A program made the translations under genes and the position numbers. Below are positions 8,997 to 17,355 of a stretch of 59,734 nt of DNA, in pieces (positions within the stretch are counted from its first letter, which is position 1; every line of letters starts with the position of its first letter). Below the pieces are notes generated by a model. It did no database searches, was not told the origin of the DNA, and saw only the letters and a list, made by a program, of their open reading frames with translations. The DNA comes from JAWKTT01 sp041398965 (GTDB lineage Bacteria > Planctomycetota > Planctomycetia > Planctomycetales > Planctomycetaceae): contig JAWKTT010000029.1 of NCBI GenBank assembly GCA_041398965.1, forward strand, positions 1 to 59,734, given 5' to 3'.

Positions 8997-10473
8997 TTAC
9001 ACCGGGGTGGGACAAAGGAGTTTTTGGACCACTTCTCCATGCACATCAGTCAAGCGGAAATCGCGGCCCTGAAAGCGGTAGGTGAGGTGCAAGTGGTCGA
9101 TGCCGAGGAGATGGAGAATGGTGGCTTGCAGGTCGTGGACATGGACACGGTCTTCCACGACGTCGTAGCCGATCTCGTCCGTGGTGCCGATCGTTTGGCC
9201 CCCTTGGACTCCCCCTCCAGCGAGCCACATGCTGTAGGCGTCGATGTGATGGTCGCGACCAGCAAGGTTTGTGCGGACTTCGCCCTGCGGGGTCCGACCG
9301 AATTCACCGCCCCAGATGACGAGCGTGTCGTCCAGCAGTCCGCGAGACTTCAGGTCCTGAACGAGGGCTGCAGAGGCTTGGTCGATTTCCCGACAACGTG
9401 CAGTCAGCGCCTCGCCCAGGTCCGTCCCTTTGTTGCCGTGATGGTCCCAGTCGGTGTGATAGAGTTGAACGAACCGCGTCCCTTGCTCAACGAGTCGCCG
9501 GGCTAACAGGCAGTTGCGGGCGAAGGAGGGCTTCGCTGGCTCGCATCCATAGAGGTCGAGCGTCCCCTGCGTCTCGCCGCTGAGGTCCATCAACTCGGGA
9601 GCACTCGTCTGCATGCGATACGCCATCTCATACGCGGCAATTCGAGTGTCGATCTCGGGGTCCCCGACGGCATTGCGATGCAGCGAATTCATTCCCGTAA
9701 CGGCATCGACGAACTCCCCCTGCGTCTCGTGGCTGATCCCCTCGGGTTGGACAAATTCAGGATCGGATCAGCTCCCGTTCAGGGCGGACTCACCCGAAAC
9801 TCGTCGGCAGAAAACCGCTCCCAGGTAGTTGCCCCACCACGCGGACCACGCGGACCGCGACTGCCAATACGACGAAACCGGGCAAATTCTACGACTCGCT
9901 CCCGAGTCCATAGGTGACCAGCTGCCCATGCTCGGACGCCCAAACTGGGCCGACCCGGTGTTCTGAACAGCAGCTTCGCCGGACCGTGATTGAAGACGTT
10001 TGTTTGCATCGAACGAATGACGGCCACATCGTCGACCACCTTAGCCAGGTGTGGCAAAGGTCGGAAAGTTCGATCCCCGCTTCCCCATGCCCGGAAAATT
10101 TCCGCTGAGGGCCAAAGAAGTTGGCATCCTTACCAATAAACGCAAAGCGATTTCCCGCAACGAACGTCGGGATGACCTGACCGTTCAACTCCTGGAGTTT
10201 GAAGCATTGTCGAACAATTCCAGTTGACTCGGCCCCCGCCATAAACAGGAAGATGACGTTTTTCGCACGGGGCGGGACATGAAACGCCTTCAACTTCCCC
10301 CAACGGTCGCCGATTGGTCGAGTCGTCCGAATCCGGCTGATGATGTTGTGTCCCGCTTCGTTCCGCTCGTCAATCCCGACGCCAGCAGCGACGACAAGGC
10401 GACCCTTCCCAATCAACAGCAGTTCGAAAGAGTGTCGTCGCGTCTGAAGACGCAATTGTTCACCATCAAACAT
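8997..10473 (-). pseudogene. Decayed DUF1501 (sulfatase-like fold) gene
   Basis: Pieces of one DUF1501 protein are spread over several minus-strand frames. The N-terminal piece contains PPRAKNVIFLFMAG and FGPQRKFSGHGEAG. A second piece, shifted near 10057, continues with MPHLAKVVDDVAVIRSMQT. Further shifts at about 9700-9960 leave fragments such as NLPGFVVL and GSGFLP, and a stop lies upstream of the segment QPEGISHETQGEF near 9720-9760. The long C-terminal piece (to 8997) is well preserved, with WDHHGNKGTDL and WGGEFGRTP. At least three small indels separate the pieces, so no full protein can be made. Exported DUF1501 proteins are usually paired with DUF1549/DUF1553 genes in planctomycetes; no intact partner is present. 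Confidence 0.85.
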
Positions 10474-11194
10474 AGCTCGAAAGCTCCAGATGAATTCTCT
10501 CAGCGTGACACCGTGTCGCCCCGGAAAGCCCTGCCAGTAACGACTGATGATATGTTCAAACGTCAGTCCAACATCGTCACGTCAGTCAGCATCCTGGTGA
10601 CACAGGACCAGCACCGGGGCAGTGGCAGTGACGAATGACGTACTCCGCGGTCGAACCGAGCGAAGTCGCTTCAATCCATGATACCCATGCGACAGAAATG
10701 GCAATGAGGTCTGCCTCCTTCTCTTCCGGCAAACTTGATGATTGTCTCTCCAGGATGTCCAACGGTGACGTTGAGTTCCATCTCCGGGAATCCACCGCCT
10801 TCAGAAACTCCGTCGAAGTCCGGACCACCTCCCGGTTTTTCGTCACTCAGATCGCCGAAAGCGATACCGGGCGAAACGATGTCGAGTGGCACCAATGAGT
10901 GGACCAGATGCATGCCGGATCGTCGACCAACTCAAGCCGCCTGTACGGCAGCAGCCGACGAGTCAGAAAAGTCGATCGGGAACAACGACAGAATGACGGT
11001 GTCAGGACACTTGGCAGTCGCCTTGTGCAGTCAGGAAGTGAAGGAGTAGACGCAAGCGGATCATGCCGTAAGCCCCATGATCTGCTCCTGAAAGAAAGTG
11101 TCACAGACTACTGCCATTCTTCGCAAGCTGTAAGCCGGGTATCTGCTCCCTGTTCGAGTCCCGGTCCGTGAGTCTCAGTTCAAAATTGCATCAG

Positions 11195-11271
11195 TGAGAT
11201 GGGCTGTGTCCCTGCCAGAGCGCATTCCGTTATCTGGCAGACACACGAAAAGCGAGACAGCCCCATTCTCA
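11195..11271. repeat. Large imperfect inverted repeat / hairpin
   Basis: The outer arms are TGAGATGGGCTGT (11195-11207) and ACAGCCCCATTCTCA (11257-11271), complementary apart from two single-base insertions. Inside them lies a perfect 8-base inverted repeat, CTGCCAGA (11212-11219) and TCTGGCAG (11233-11240), extended by GTGT/ACAC outside it. The whole element spans 77 bases in an intergenic, partly decayed region. It could be a small inverted-repeat element, a structured RNA or a bidirectional terminator; no flanking duplication was recognised. Confidence 0.6.
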
Positions 11272-11290
11272 TTTTATGCAGAATGAGGCT

Positions 11291-11307
11291 GAGAATTTTA
11301 TATTCTC
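11291..11307 (-). terminator. Possible hairpin downstream of the DUF1080 gene
   Basis: GAGAAT and ATTCTC form a 6-base stem with a 5-base A/T loop, 26 bases beyond the DUF1080 stop. No clear run of T follows on the minus strand, so an intrinsic terminator is only a weak suggestion. Confidence 0.25.
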
Positions 11308-11332
11308 CCAATGCCTTGAGGGCGAGTCGCCA

Positions 11333-12268
11333 TCAAGGCTTCGTCGCAGACTTCGGCAGCATCCAGATGTTGCGGTAGCGGACGGGATTGCCATGATTCT
11401 GCAAGAAGACAGGACCGGCGCCGTTCTTCTCGTCCCCGCTCACTCCGCCGGGAGTCGGTTTCTTGAGTTCCAGTTGATCGTGAATCACGACACCATTGTG
11501 CTTGACGGTGACAACGGCATTCGAGGTTTTCTTTCCGTCAGCATCAAACTTGGGAGCAGTAAAGTCGACGTCGTATGTCTGCCAGGCCAACGGAGGAAGA
11601 CACATGTTGACGGCAGGTCGCGACGCCTGATAGATGCCCCCACATTCGTTGTCGAGACCTTCGAGGCCGAACGAGTCGAGCATCTGAATCTCGTATCGAC
11701 CGCAAACGTAGTAGCCGCTGTTTCCCCGACCTTGCCCCCGAGCATCGGGCATGAACGGAAGTCGAAACTCGATATGAATCTGGAAGTCTTCAGCATTGGT
11801 GATTCCGTGAGCCCCCTGTTCCAAGAGACCATCTTCGGTCATCTTGGTGCCGGGCTTCCAGTGCTTTTCGAGGGTCTCTTTGGTCCCATCGAACAGCACG
11901 ATCGCCCCTTCTGGCGCCTTTGCGCCGAGAGTGTCACTCTTTCGTTCGACACTTTCGAACTTCGATTCCGACAAGACCTCTAAGACCTTGTCGGCATCTC
12001 CTTCGACCGCAGACTTTTCTTTCCCATCCCAACCCGCACCCGGAAGTCCCCCTTTAAAGGCAATAAGACGGAACTTTCCTTCGCCCAAAGCCAGCACTTG
12101 CAAGCCCTTCCCCTCTGCGGTGTACTCTCCTTGAATGACAAAGTCATGATTCTTCGCCGCCTCTTCGGGCGTGGCATATGTCGCCCCTTTGCCTTCAGCA
12201 GCATGGGTCATCGCCGGGGCGAACGCCAGCATCGACAGGAACAGAAAGCCGCAAGTCAACCGTGTCAT
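11333..12268 (-). CDS. Secreted DUF1080 (3-keto-disaccharide hydrolase-like) protein
   Basis: A 311-residue exported protein. A signal peptide covers about residues 1-21 (MTRLTCGFLFLSMLAFAPA, cleavage near THA-AEG). The C-terminal domain, from about residue 120, is a concanavalin-like DUF1080 domain with IVLFDGTKETLEKHW, RGNSGYYVCGRYEIQMLDS and the closing GNPVRYRNIW. DUF1080 proteins include 3-keto-disaccharide hydrolases and are typical of planctomycete carbohydrate degradation. The frame is open to 12334, but the ATG at 12268 has a GGAG box and starts the signal peptide. Substrate is unknown. Confidence 0.88.
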   Translation of the reverse strand: MTRLTCGFLFLSMLAFAPAMTHAAEGKGATYATPEEAAKNHDFVIQGEYTAEGKGLQVLALGEGKFRLIAFKGGLPGAGWDGKEKSAVEGDADKVLEVLSESKFESVERKSDTLGAKAPEGAIVLFDGTKETLEKHWKPGTKMTEDGLLEQGAHGITNAEDFQIHIEFRLPFMPDARGQGRGNSGYYVCGRYEIQMLDSFGLEGLDNECGGIYQASRPAVNMCLPPLAWQTYDVDFTAPKFDADGKKTSNAVVTVKHNGVVIHDQLELKKPTPGGVSGDEKNGAGPVFLQNHGNPVRYRNIWMLPKSATKP

Positions 12269-12336
12269 GAAGCACTCCAACAGGTGAGGAAACTCTCGAT
12301 CTTCCGCGAAATGCAGAGAACGAAATTCGGACATTT

Positions 12337-12621
12337 TCAGAACAACATCACCAGACCGTCAAGGACCTTGAGCGACTGATAAATCTCAATGACATGTGCT
12401 GCCGAGTCGACACTCGGCTCGATCGTCACACAGATATGCCGCCCCGCCGCAGTCGCGCGGGTCGAGAAGGAAGGCTCACTCCCCTCAGGTAACTCTTGCC
12501 GAACGGCCGACAGAACCCGCGCAACAAAGTTGTCGTCCGCGGCCCCAATCGCTTTGAAAGTAAAGCAGCAAGGGAACTCGTGATTTGCTTCCAAGACCTC
12601 AAGGCTCGGCATCCCAAACAT
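12337..12621 (-). CDS. DUF493 (YbeD-like) family protein
   Basis: A 94-residue protein with the ferredoxin-like ACT-type fold of the DUF493/YbeD family. The pattern runs from FPCCFTFKAIGAADDNF through the helix VARVLSAVRQEL, the strand GRHICVTIEPS, and the final helix VIEIYQSLKVLDGLVMLF. The family is proposed to be regulatory. The frame is open to 12711, but GAGGAG sits 6 bases before the ATG at 12621, which gives the normal family length. DUF1080 follows 68 bases downstream on the same strand. Confidence 0.8.
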   Translation of the reverse strand: MFGMPSLEVLEANHEFPCCFTFKAIGAADDNFVARVLSAVRQELPEGSEPSFSTRATAAGRHICVTIEPSVDSAAHVIEIYQSLKVLDGLVMLF

Positions 12622-12957
12622 ACCCATCTCCTCCTCGTTCTGCCCAAAGCCGACACTCGGATGACTACTCGATCGCCAGCCATCAGCCATCGAATCACGC
12701 ATTTGCCACATCGGATCATCGCCAGAGGCGACGCGACCTCATTCTACACTCTTCACGGCTAAAAGTGGATTGCACCAGTTTTTCGCGATCCGCGATCCAA
12801 TGAGGGAGCACCCGATGGGGGCAACCGCCCTCGATTGACTGCATCCCGAGAGGAATCCCAACTCCATCGAACTCACTCGCCGATCTCCCCGATACGGTCG
12901 TCCCGGAGGGCGCCTCGCCGACTTTGCCCGACACCACCGCTAACGAACGGGATACGA

Positions 12958-15255
12958 TCAATGGCGCAGAGGATCAGTTGGCGATGTCGATGCAGGAGAA
13001 ATCAAGTGATCATCCAGGTATCGAGTTAGGGTGTCCCAGAAGTGCGGAACGGTATTGGGACCCTCGTCGATGCTGTGAGATCGGTAGGGATAAGGCATGA
13101 CGGTGAAGTGCTTGCCCTGTGCGATGAGTTCATTCATCAGAACTTCGGTCCCTTGATAATGACCGTTGTCGTCTCCCGTACCATGGACGAGAAGCAGATT
13201 GCCGCGAAGTTGCTTGGCATACGTCAGGGGAGAACCGCCACGATAGCCGTCGGCATTGTCGTCGGGAAGCCCCATGTACCGCTCCTGGTAGATGCTGTCA
13301 TAAAGGAGTTGATTCGCGTTCGGGGCGACTGCGATTGCGGTGTGATAAAGGTCGGGATATCGGAAGATCGCATTAAGACTCATACTCCCTCCACCACTCC
13401 AGCCCCACACTCCCACGCGACTGGCATCAATGAAGGGGGACTGAGACAGAAACGCCTTGATAGCGGCTGCCTGTTCGTGAGTGGCCAACTCGCCGATCTG
13501 CCGATGGACGCACTTTCGCCACACCCGTCCCTTCGGAACATTTGTCCCTCGATTATCGAAGCTGACAACCACACAACCTTTTTGCGCCATCATCCAGTGC
13601 CACAGCCCCCGCGGTCCTTTCCAAGAGTCGGTCGCTGTCGCACCATGTGGTTCACCATAGACATGAATTAACAGAGGGTGTCTCTTCTCAGGGTCGAACT
13701 GTGGGGGCTTAATGCACCAGCCATCAACATGAACCCCGTCTCCAAGATCAATCTTCAAGAACTCTACCGTTGGCCGACTCAGTCCCTCCAACTTTTCACG
13801 CAACCCGTCATTCGTCGACAACACCCGTGCGACCGCATGTTTCGGCAGACTGATGAGTTCCACGACGGGCGGCGAGGAGAACGAGGAGTAACTATGAATA
13901 GCCCACTTTGCATCGGGCGAGATGTCGTATTGATGCCAGCCGGGCTGATCGGTTGGCGAGATTTGTTCCAAGGCCCCGCCCTTCAACGAGACGCGGTAAA
14001 GGTACCTTTGTGTCGCATTCTCGGGCGACGCTGTAACGTACAGCCAACCTCCCTCGGAATCGACAGTCACAACATCAACCACGTCGTACTCCCCCTGCGT
14101 CACCGGGGTGAACTCCCCCGTTGCAAGATTGACGAGCAACGCCTGTCGCCAGCCAGATCGCTCGCTTAACCATACGAGACCTTTTCCATCCGAAGTCCAG
14201 CGGACGGGGTTCTCGTTCTCGATCCATGCTGTGTCAGACTCAATAAATAGTGGCCTCGCTTCACCAGTTTTCGGGTCGCAAAGCATGACGCGGTTCTCGG
14301 ATTGCAGTCGATTGAACTGCTGTACCAGCAACTGTGTCCCGTCCGGAGTCCACTCCGCCCGAGCGAGATAGTGCTCGCGGGGGTCTCCTGGAATCTTCAA
14401 CCATTGCACCTCTCCCCCACCAGCATTGACAACACCGAGACGCGTGGACGAATTCTTCTCTCCAACCTTGGGATATGGAAAAGAGACCACGCGCGGATAG
14501 GTCCCCGAGGTATTATCAATGAGATGAAACTCACGGACGCCGGTCGTATCGAACTGCCAGAACAGGAGGGTCTTGCCATCGGGACTCCACCGAAAGCAAT
14601 CGCGAAGTCCGAGTTCTTCTTCGTTGACCCAGTCCGATGTCCCGTTGATGAGCGTGGGGGAACCATCCTGGGTCACCTGGGTCATACTAAGGTCGTCTAG
14701 TTTCTGCACAAAGATGTTATTATGCCGCACAAAGGCGACTCGTGTCCCATCGGGTGAGAACTTAGCAAACATCATCGTCGCCGGTTCCGCATCGCCGCCG
14801 AGCTTTCGCAATTTCTTGCTGGCAACATCGATCACCCAGTAGTCGCCACGAGTGTTACGACGCCACACTTTACGACTATTCGTGTAAATAAGTAACGACG
14901 CCTCGTCCTCCGAAAAGGCAAAGGACTCCACATCTAATGGCTCTTTTTCCCCTTCAGGAATAAACGCTGACGCCGGGAGGAAGACGGTCCGACCCGCTGT
15001 CTCGGCACGATGGACAATCAGGTCCTGACCGACTCTGGAATCGGCCGGCTCCAGTGTCCAGTAGACCCCCGACTTCCGACTCCAACTGATGGCCGGGAGT
15101 TTCTCATGGTCGAATTCCTTGGCGACAAAAAGACGATCAATGGTGAGCATAGTGTCATCAATTGAAGGAGTCTGCGCCTCCCCGAAGCGGGGGGGCAGAA
15201 TGAGGCAGAGGATACAGGCCAGAATCATTCGGCCGAGAGTCTGTCTGGGAATCAT
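12958..15255 (-). CDS. S9B dipeptidyl-peptidase IV-like serine peptidase
   Basis: A 765-residue exported prolyl-peptidase-family enzyme, which removes X-Pro dipeptides from peptides. An N-terminal hydrophobic signal segment (about residues 5-26) is followed by the beta-propeller domain and then the alpha/beta-hydrolase domain. The catalytic triad is visible: Ser620 in GWSGGGS, Asp695 in HGTGDD and His727 in YRSHSIDEG. The substrate-binding loop reads DWVNEEE (residues 208-214). In characterised DPP IV enzymes this loop is DWVYEEE or DWLYEEE, so a conserved Tyr is Asn here. The two Glu that bind the peptide amino terminus remain. The frame is open to 15330; the ATG at 15255 best fits the signal peptide. 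It may be a lone gene. Confidence 0.9.
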   Translation of the reverse strand: MIPRQTLGRMILACILCLILPPRFGEAQTPSIDDTMLTIDRLFVAKEFDHEKLPAISWSRKSGVYWTLEPADSRVGQDLIVHRAETAGRTVFLPASAFIPEGEKEPLDVESFAFSEDEASLLIYTNSRKVWRRNTRGDYWVIDVASKKLRKLGGDAEPATMMFAKFSPDGTRVAFVRHNNIFVQKLDDLSMTQVTQDGSPTLINGTSDWVNEEELGLRDCFRWSPDGKTLLFWQFDTTGVREFHLIDNTSGTYPRVVSFPYPKVGEKNSSTRLGVVNAGGGEVQWLKIPGDPREHYLARAEWTPDGTQLLVQQFNRLQSENRVMLCDPKTGEARPLFIESDTAWIENENPVRWTSDGKGLVWLSERSGWRQALLVNLATGEFTPVTQGEYDVVDVVTVDSEGGWLYVTASPENATQRYLYRVSLKGGALEQISPTDQPGWHQYDISPDAKWAIHSYSSFSSPPVVELISLPKHAVARVLSTNDGLREKLEGLSRPTVEFLKIDLGDGVHVDGWCIKPPQFDPEKRHPLLIHVYGEPHGATATDSWKGPRGLWHWMMAQKGCVVVSFDNRGTNVPKGRVWRKCVHRQIGELATHEQAAAIKAFLSQSPFIDASRVGVWGWSGGGSMSLNAIFRYPDLYHTAIAVAPNANQLLYDSIYQERYMGLPDDNADGYRGGSPLTYAKQLRGNLLLVHGTGDDNGHYQGTEVLMNELIAQGKHFTVMPYPYRSHSIDEGPNTVPHFWDTLTRYLDDHLISPASTSPTDPLRH

Positions 15256-15391
15256 AGTTCGCACATCAATGAAGAAAGTCGAAAGTGTGGTGCAATAAGG
15301 ACACGCCTGTCGCTGCACTTGCGATGACATTGGCTTGTTTCCAATTAACAGAGGCTGCCAGGCGCAGTGACCAAGCTGTTAAATTGTCATG

Positions 15392-16495
15392 CTAACTAAC
15401 TTCTACCACTCGGGCGCCTAACACCTCCATGCGAGGGGAGATTCCCAGCCCCGCATCTCGACTCGCCGACATAAACCCATTCACTCGCTGTGGCGAACCT
15501 TCAGCCGTGCTGACCGTAACATAACTGTTAAAGTCGGTACTAGTGAAGCGGTATTCCTCGGGCGTACTCTGGGCGAGGTGCGCGATGGCGGCCGTGGTGA
15601 TGTCGCCCCCCCAACTATCTTCGAGCGTCATGGCGATTCCCATCGACACGCACAAGTCGCGTGCTTGACGGGTTTTTGTCAGCCCACCGAGCTTGCTGAT
15701 CTTCAGGTTCACGACATCCATTGCCAAGTCCCGCTTGGCCCGCAGCAGCATCTCCAGCGAGTCGATGTTCTCGTCGAGCACAAAAGGATGATCGGTACTG
15801 CGACGCACAGCCAGACACTCTTCGTAGGTCTCGCATGGTTGTTCAATATAGACATCGAGGTCTCGGACCGCGCGAACCACTCGCTTCGCCTCATGCTGCG
15901 TCCAGCCTGTGTTCGCATCTGCCACGAGGCGATCGCTTGGATTCAGGATGGCCCGCGCGGCCCGAATCCGTTCGATATCCTGATCGGGGTCGCCACCAAC
16001 CTTGAGTTGAAACCGCGTATAACCCTGCTCTCGATAGCCGGCGACGTTGCGTGCCATCTCGTCGGGGGGCAACTGTGAGATCGCCCGATACAGCCTCACG
16101 CTCTCGCCAAAACGCCCCCCCATCAACTGGCAAACGGGCAGTCCCGTCGACTTCCCTAAAATGTCCCAGCAGGCAATATCGATCCCCGACTTTACATACG
16201 GATGCCCCTTGAGAGCGGCATCCATACGTCGATTGAGCACTCCCAGTTCGCGCGGATCGATACCGATCAGATGCGGCCCAAGTTCCTTCAAACCTGCCCG
16301 CACTCCCTCCGCATATGCGGGAAGGTAGAATGGGCCGAGCGGACAGACTTCGCCATACCCGAACAGCCCACAGTCGGTCTCCACCCCCACGATCGTGCTG
16401 TCAAACACGGTGACCGACTTACCGCCAGACCATTTGTAAGAACCCTCAACCAGCGGAAGGTCAACACGGTGTGCAAAGATGCGAGCTATCTTCAT
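15392..16495 (-). CDS. Enolase-superfamily dehydratase, cis-3-hydroxy-L-proline dehydratase-like
   Basis: A 367-residue enzyme of the mandelate racemase/muconate lactonising group. The N-terminal capping domain contains EGSYKWSGGKSVTVFDST and YGEVCPLGPFYLPAYAEG. The barrel has the expected acid/base lysine (Lys165 in QLKVGG), metal ligands Asp193 (VADANTG), Glu218 (IEQP) and Asp241 (LDEN), and a second-face lysine in NLKISK (Lys265). These patterns resemble, from memory, cis-3-hydroxy-L-proline dehydratases and hydroxyproline-betaine epimerases. It would act in cytoplasmic catabolism of a modified amino acid. A PAS-AraC regulator is encoded divergently 99 bases away and probably controls it. 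The subfamily call is less sure than the superfamily. Confidence 0.82.
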   Translation of the reverse strand: MKIARIFAHRVDLPLVEGSYKWSGGKSVTVFDSTIVGVETDCGLFGYGEVCPLGPFYLPAYAEGVRAGLKELGPHLIGIDPRELGVLNRRMDAALKGHPYVKSGIDIACWDILGKSTGLPVCQLMGGRFGESVRLYRAISQLPPDEMARNVAGYREQGYTRFQLKVGGDPDQDIERIRAARAILNPSDRLVADANTGWTQHEAKRVVRAVRDLDVYIEQPCETYEECLAVRRSTDHPFVLDENIDSLEMLLRAKRDLAMDVVNLKISKLGGLTKTRQARDLCVSMGIAMTLEDSWGGDITTAAIAHLAQSTPEEYRFTSTDFNSYVTVSTAEGSPQRVNGFMSASRDAGLGISPRMEVLGARVVEVS

Positions 16496-16594
16496 TGGAG
16501 AGGAATCTCGTGTAATAGGTGAACGGTCTCTGTAACATCCTGCTATTTTACTAAAAGACTTTCGCTTCGTCTTGGCTCAGAAACCTACCCAATC

Positions 16595-17347
16595 GTGAAA
16601 CCGCGCACAACACAGACCCCGGACACCTCGGCATCGCGACTGGCGGCAATCGACGTCGGCATCTTGGCCGAACTGTTTGATCAAGCACCGGACGTCGCTT
16701 TCTTCGTCAAAGATGACGCGGGACGTTACGTCACAGTCAACGAGTCGCTGGCAAAACGACACGGCCTCACCTCCAAGGGGGACGCGATTGGCAAACGACC
16801 ACGAGACATTTGCCCCGGTGAATTCGGGCGTCTTCCGACCGAGCAGGACGCCAAGGTCCTCCGAAGCGGTCGACCAATCGTCGATCAACTCGAGATGCAA
16901 TGGCACGCGCCACACGATCCAGTCTGGTGTCTGACAACGAAACTCCCCGTATTTGGTAATCACGGAGATGTCGTCGGCATCATCGGATTCTCCCGTGACC
17001 TGCGACAGACCGTCGAGCCCCACGAGGTCCCTCCCGCGTTTGCCGAAGCCCTCAAAGAGTTTGAACTCGACCTCGCCAGCGACACCACTCCCGCAACTCT
17101 CGCCGACCGCTCCGGCCTATCGCAGCCACGACTCGCCCGACTGATGAAACGACTGTTCGGACTGACCCCTAGACAGTTCATCACCAAAACTCGTATCGCC
17201 ACGGCTTCTCGGCTTCTCAGGGAGACGGACCAGTCAATCGCCGACATCTCTTTCGCTTGCGGCTTCTACGACCACAGTGCCTTCACCCGTGCCTTCCGTG
17301 TATCGACCGGCGTCACTCCAACGGAATATCGCAAAGTCCATGGATGA
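16595..17347 (+). CDS. AraC-family transcriptional regulator with PAS sensor domain
   Basis: A 250-residue regulator. The N-terminal PAS domain (about residues 20-130) includes APDVAFFVKDDAGRYVTVN and VVGIIGFSRDL. The C-terminal AraC domain has both helix-turn-helix units, the second with IADISFACGFYDHSAFTRAF and the closing TPTEYRK. It starts with GTG at 16595. It is divergent from the enolase-superfamily gene and convergent with the PVC cytochrome gene, so the 99-base spacer 16496-16594 should hold its target promoter. Several planctomycete AraC regulators have this PAS-first arrangement. Ligand is unknown. Confidence 0.88.
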   Translation: MKPRTTQTPDTSASRLAAIDVGILAELFDQAPDVAFFVKDDAGRYVTVNESLAKRHGLTSKGDAIGKRPRDICPGEFGRLPTEQDAKVLRSGRPIVDQLEMQWHAPHDPVWCLTTKLPVFGNHGDVVGIIGFSRDLRQTVEPHEVPPAFAEALKEFELDLASDTTPATLADRSGLSQPRLARLMKRLFGLTPRQFITKTRIATASRLLRETDQSIADISFACGFYDHSAFTRAFRVSTGVTPTEYRKVHG

Positions 17348-17355
17348 CTTAATCA

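Larger units (their letters stand above)
10474..11332. other. Degenerate region upstream of the DUF1501 pseudogene
   Basis: No intact gene. Minus-strand fragments in different frames between about 10480 and 10910 look coding-like, for example TLREFIWSFRAMFDGEQ just upstream of the pseudogene and a Gly-rich piece around 10690-10870. They are broken by stops and match no family I recognise. They may be remnants of the 5' part of the decayed operon. The right part holds the inverted repeat listed separately. Confidence 0.45.

Noticed and set aside
11130..11175. tRNA-like GTTCGAGTCCC segment
   Set aside because: It resembles a T-arm loop, but the flanking bases do not form the 5-base T-stem and no acceptor, D or anticodon arm could be built around it.
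12776..12810. Short palindromic TCGCGATCCGCGA region
   Set aside because: The palindrome is short and imperfect and has no T-run; not distinguishable from chance.
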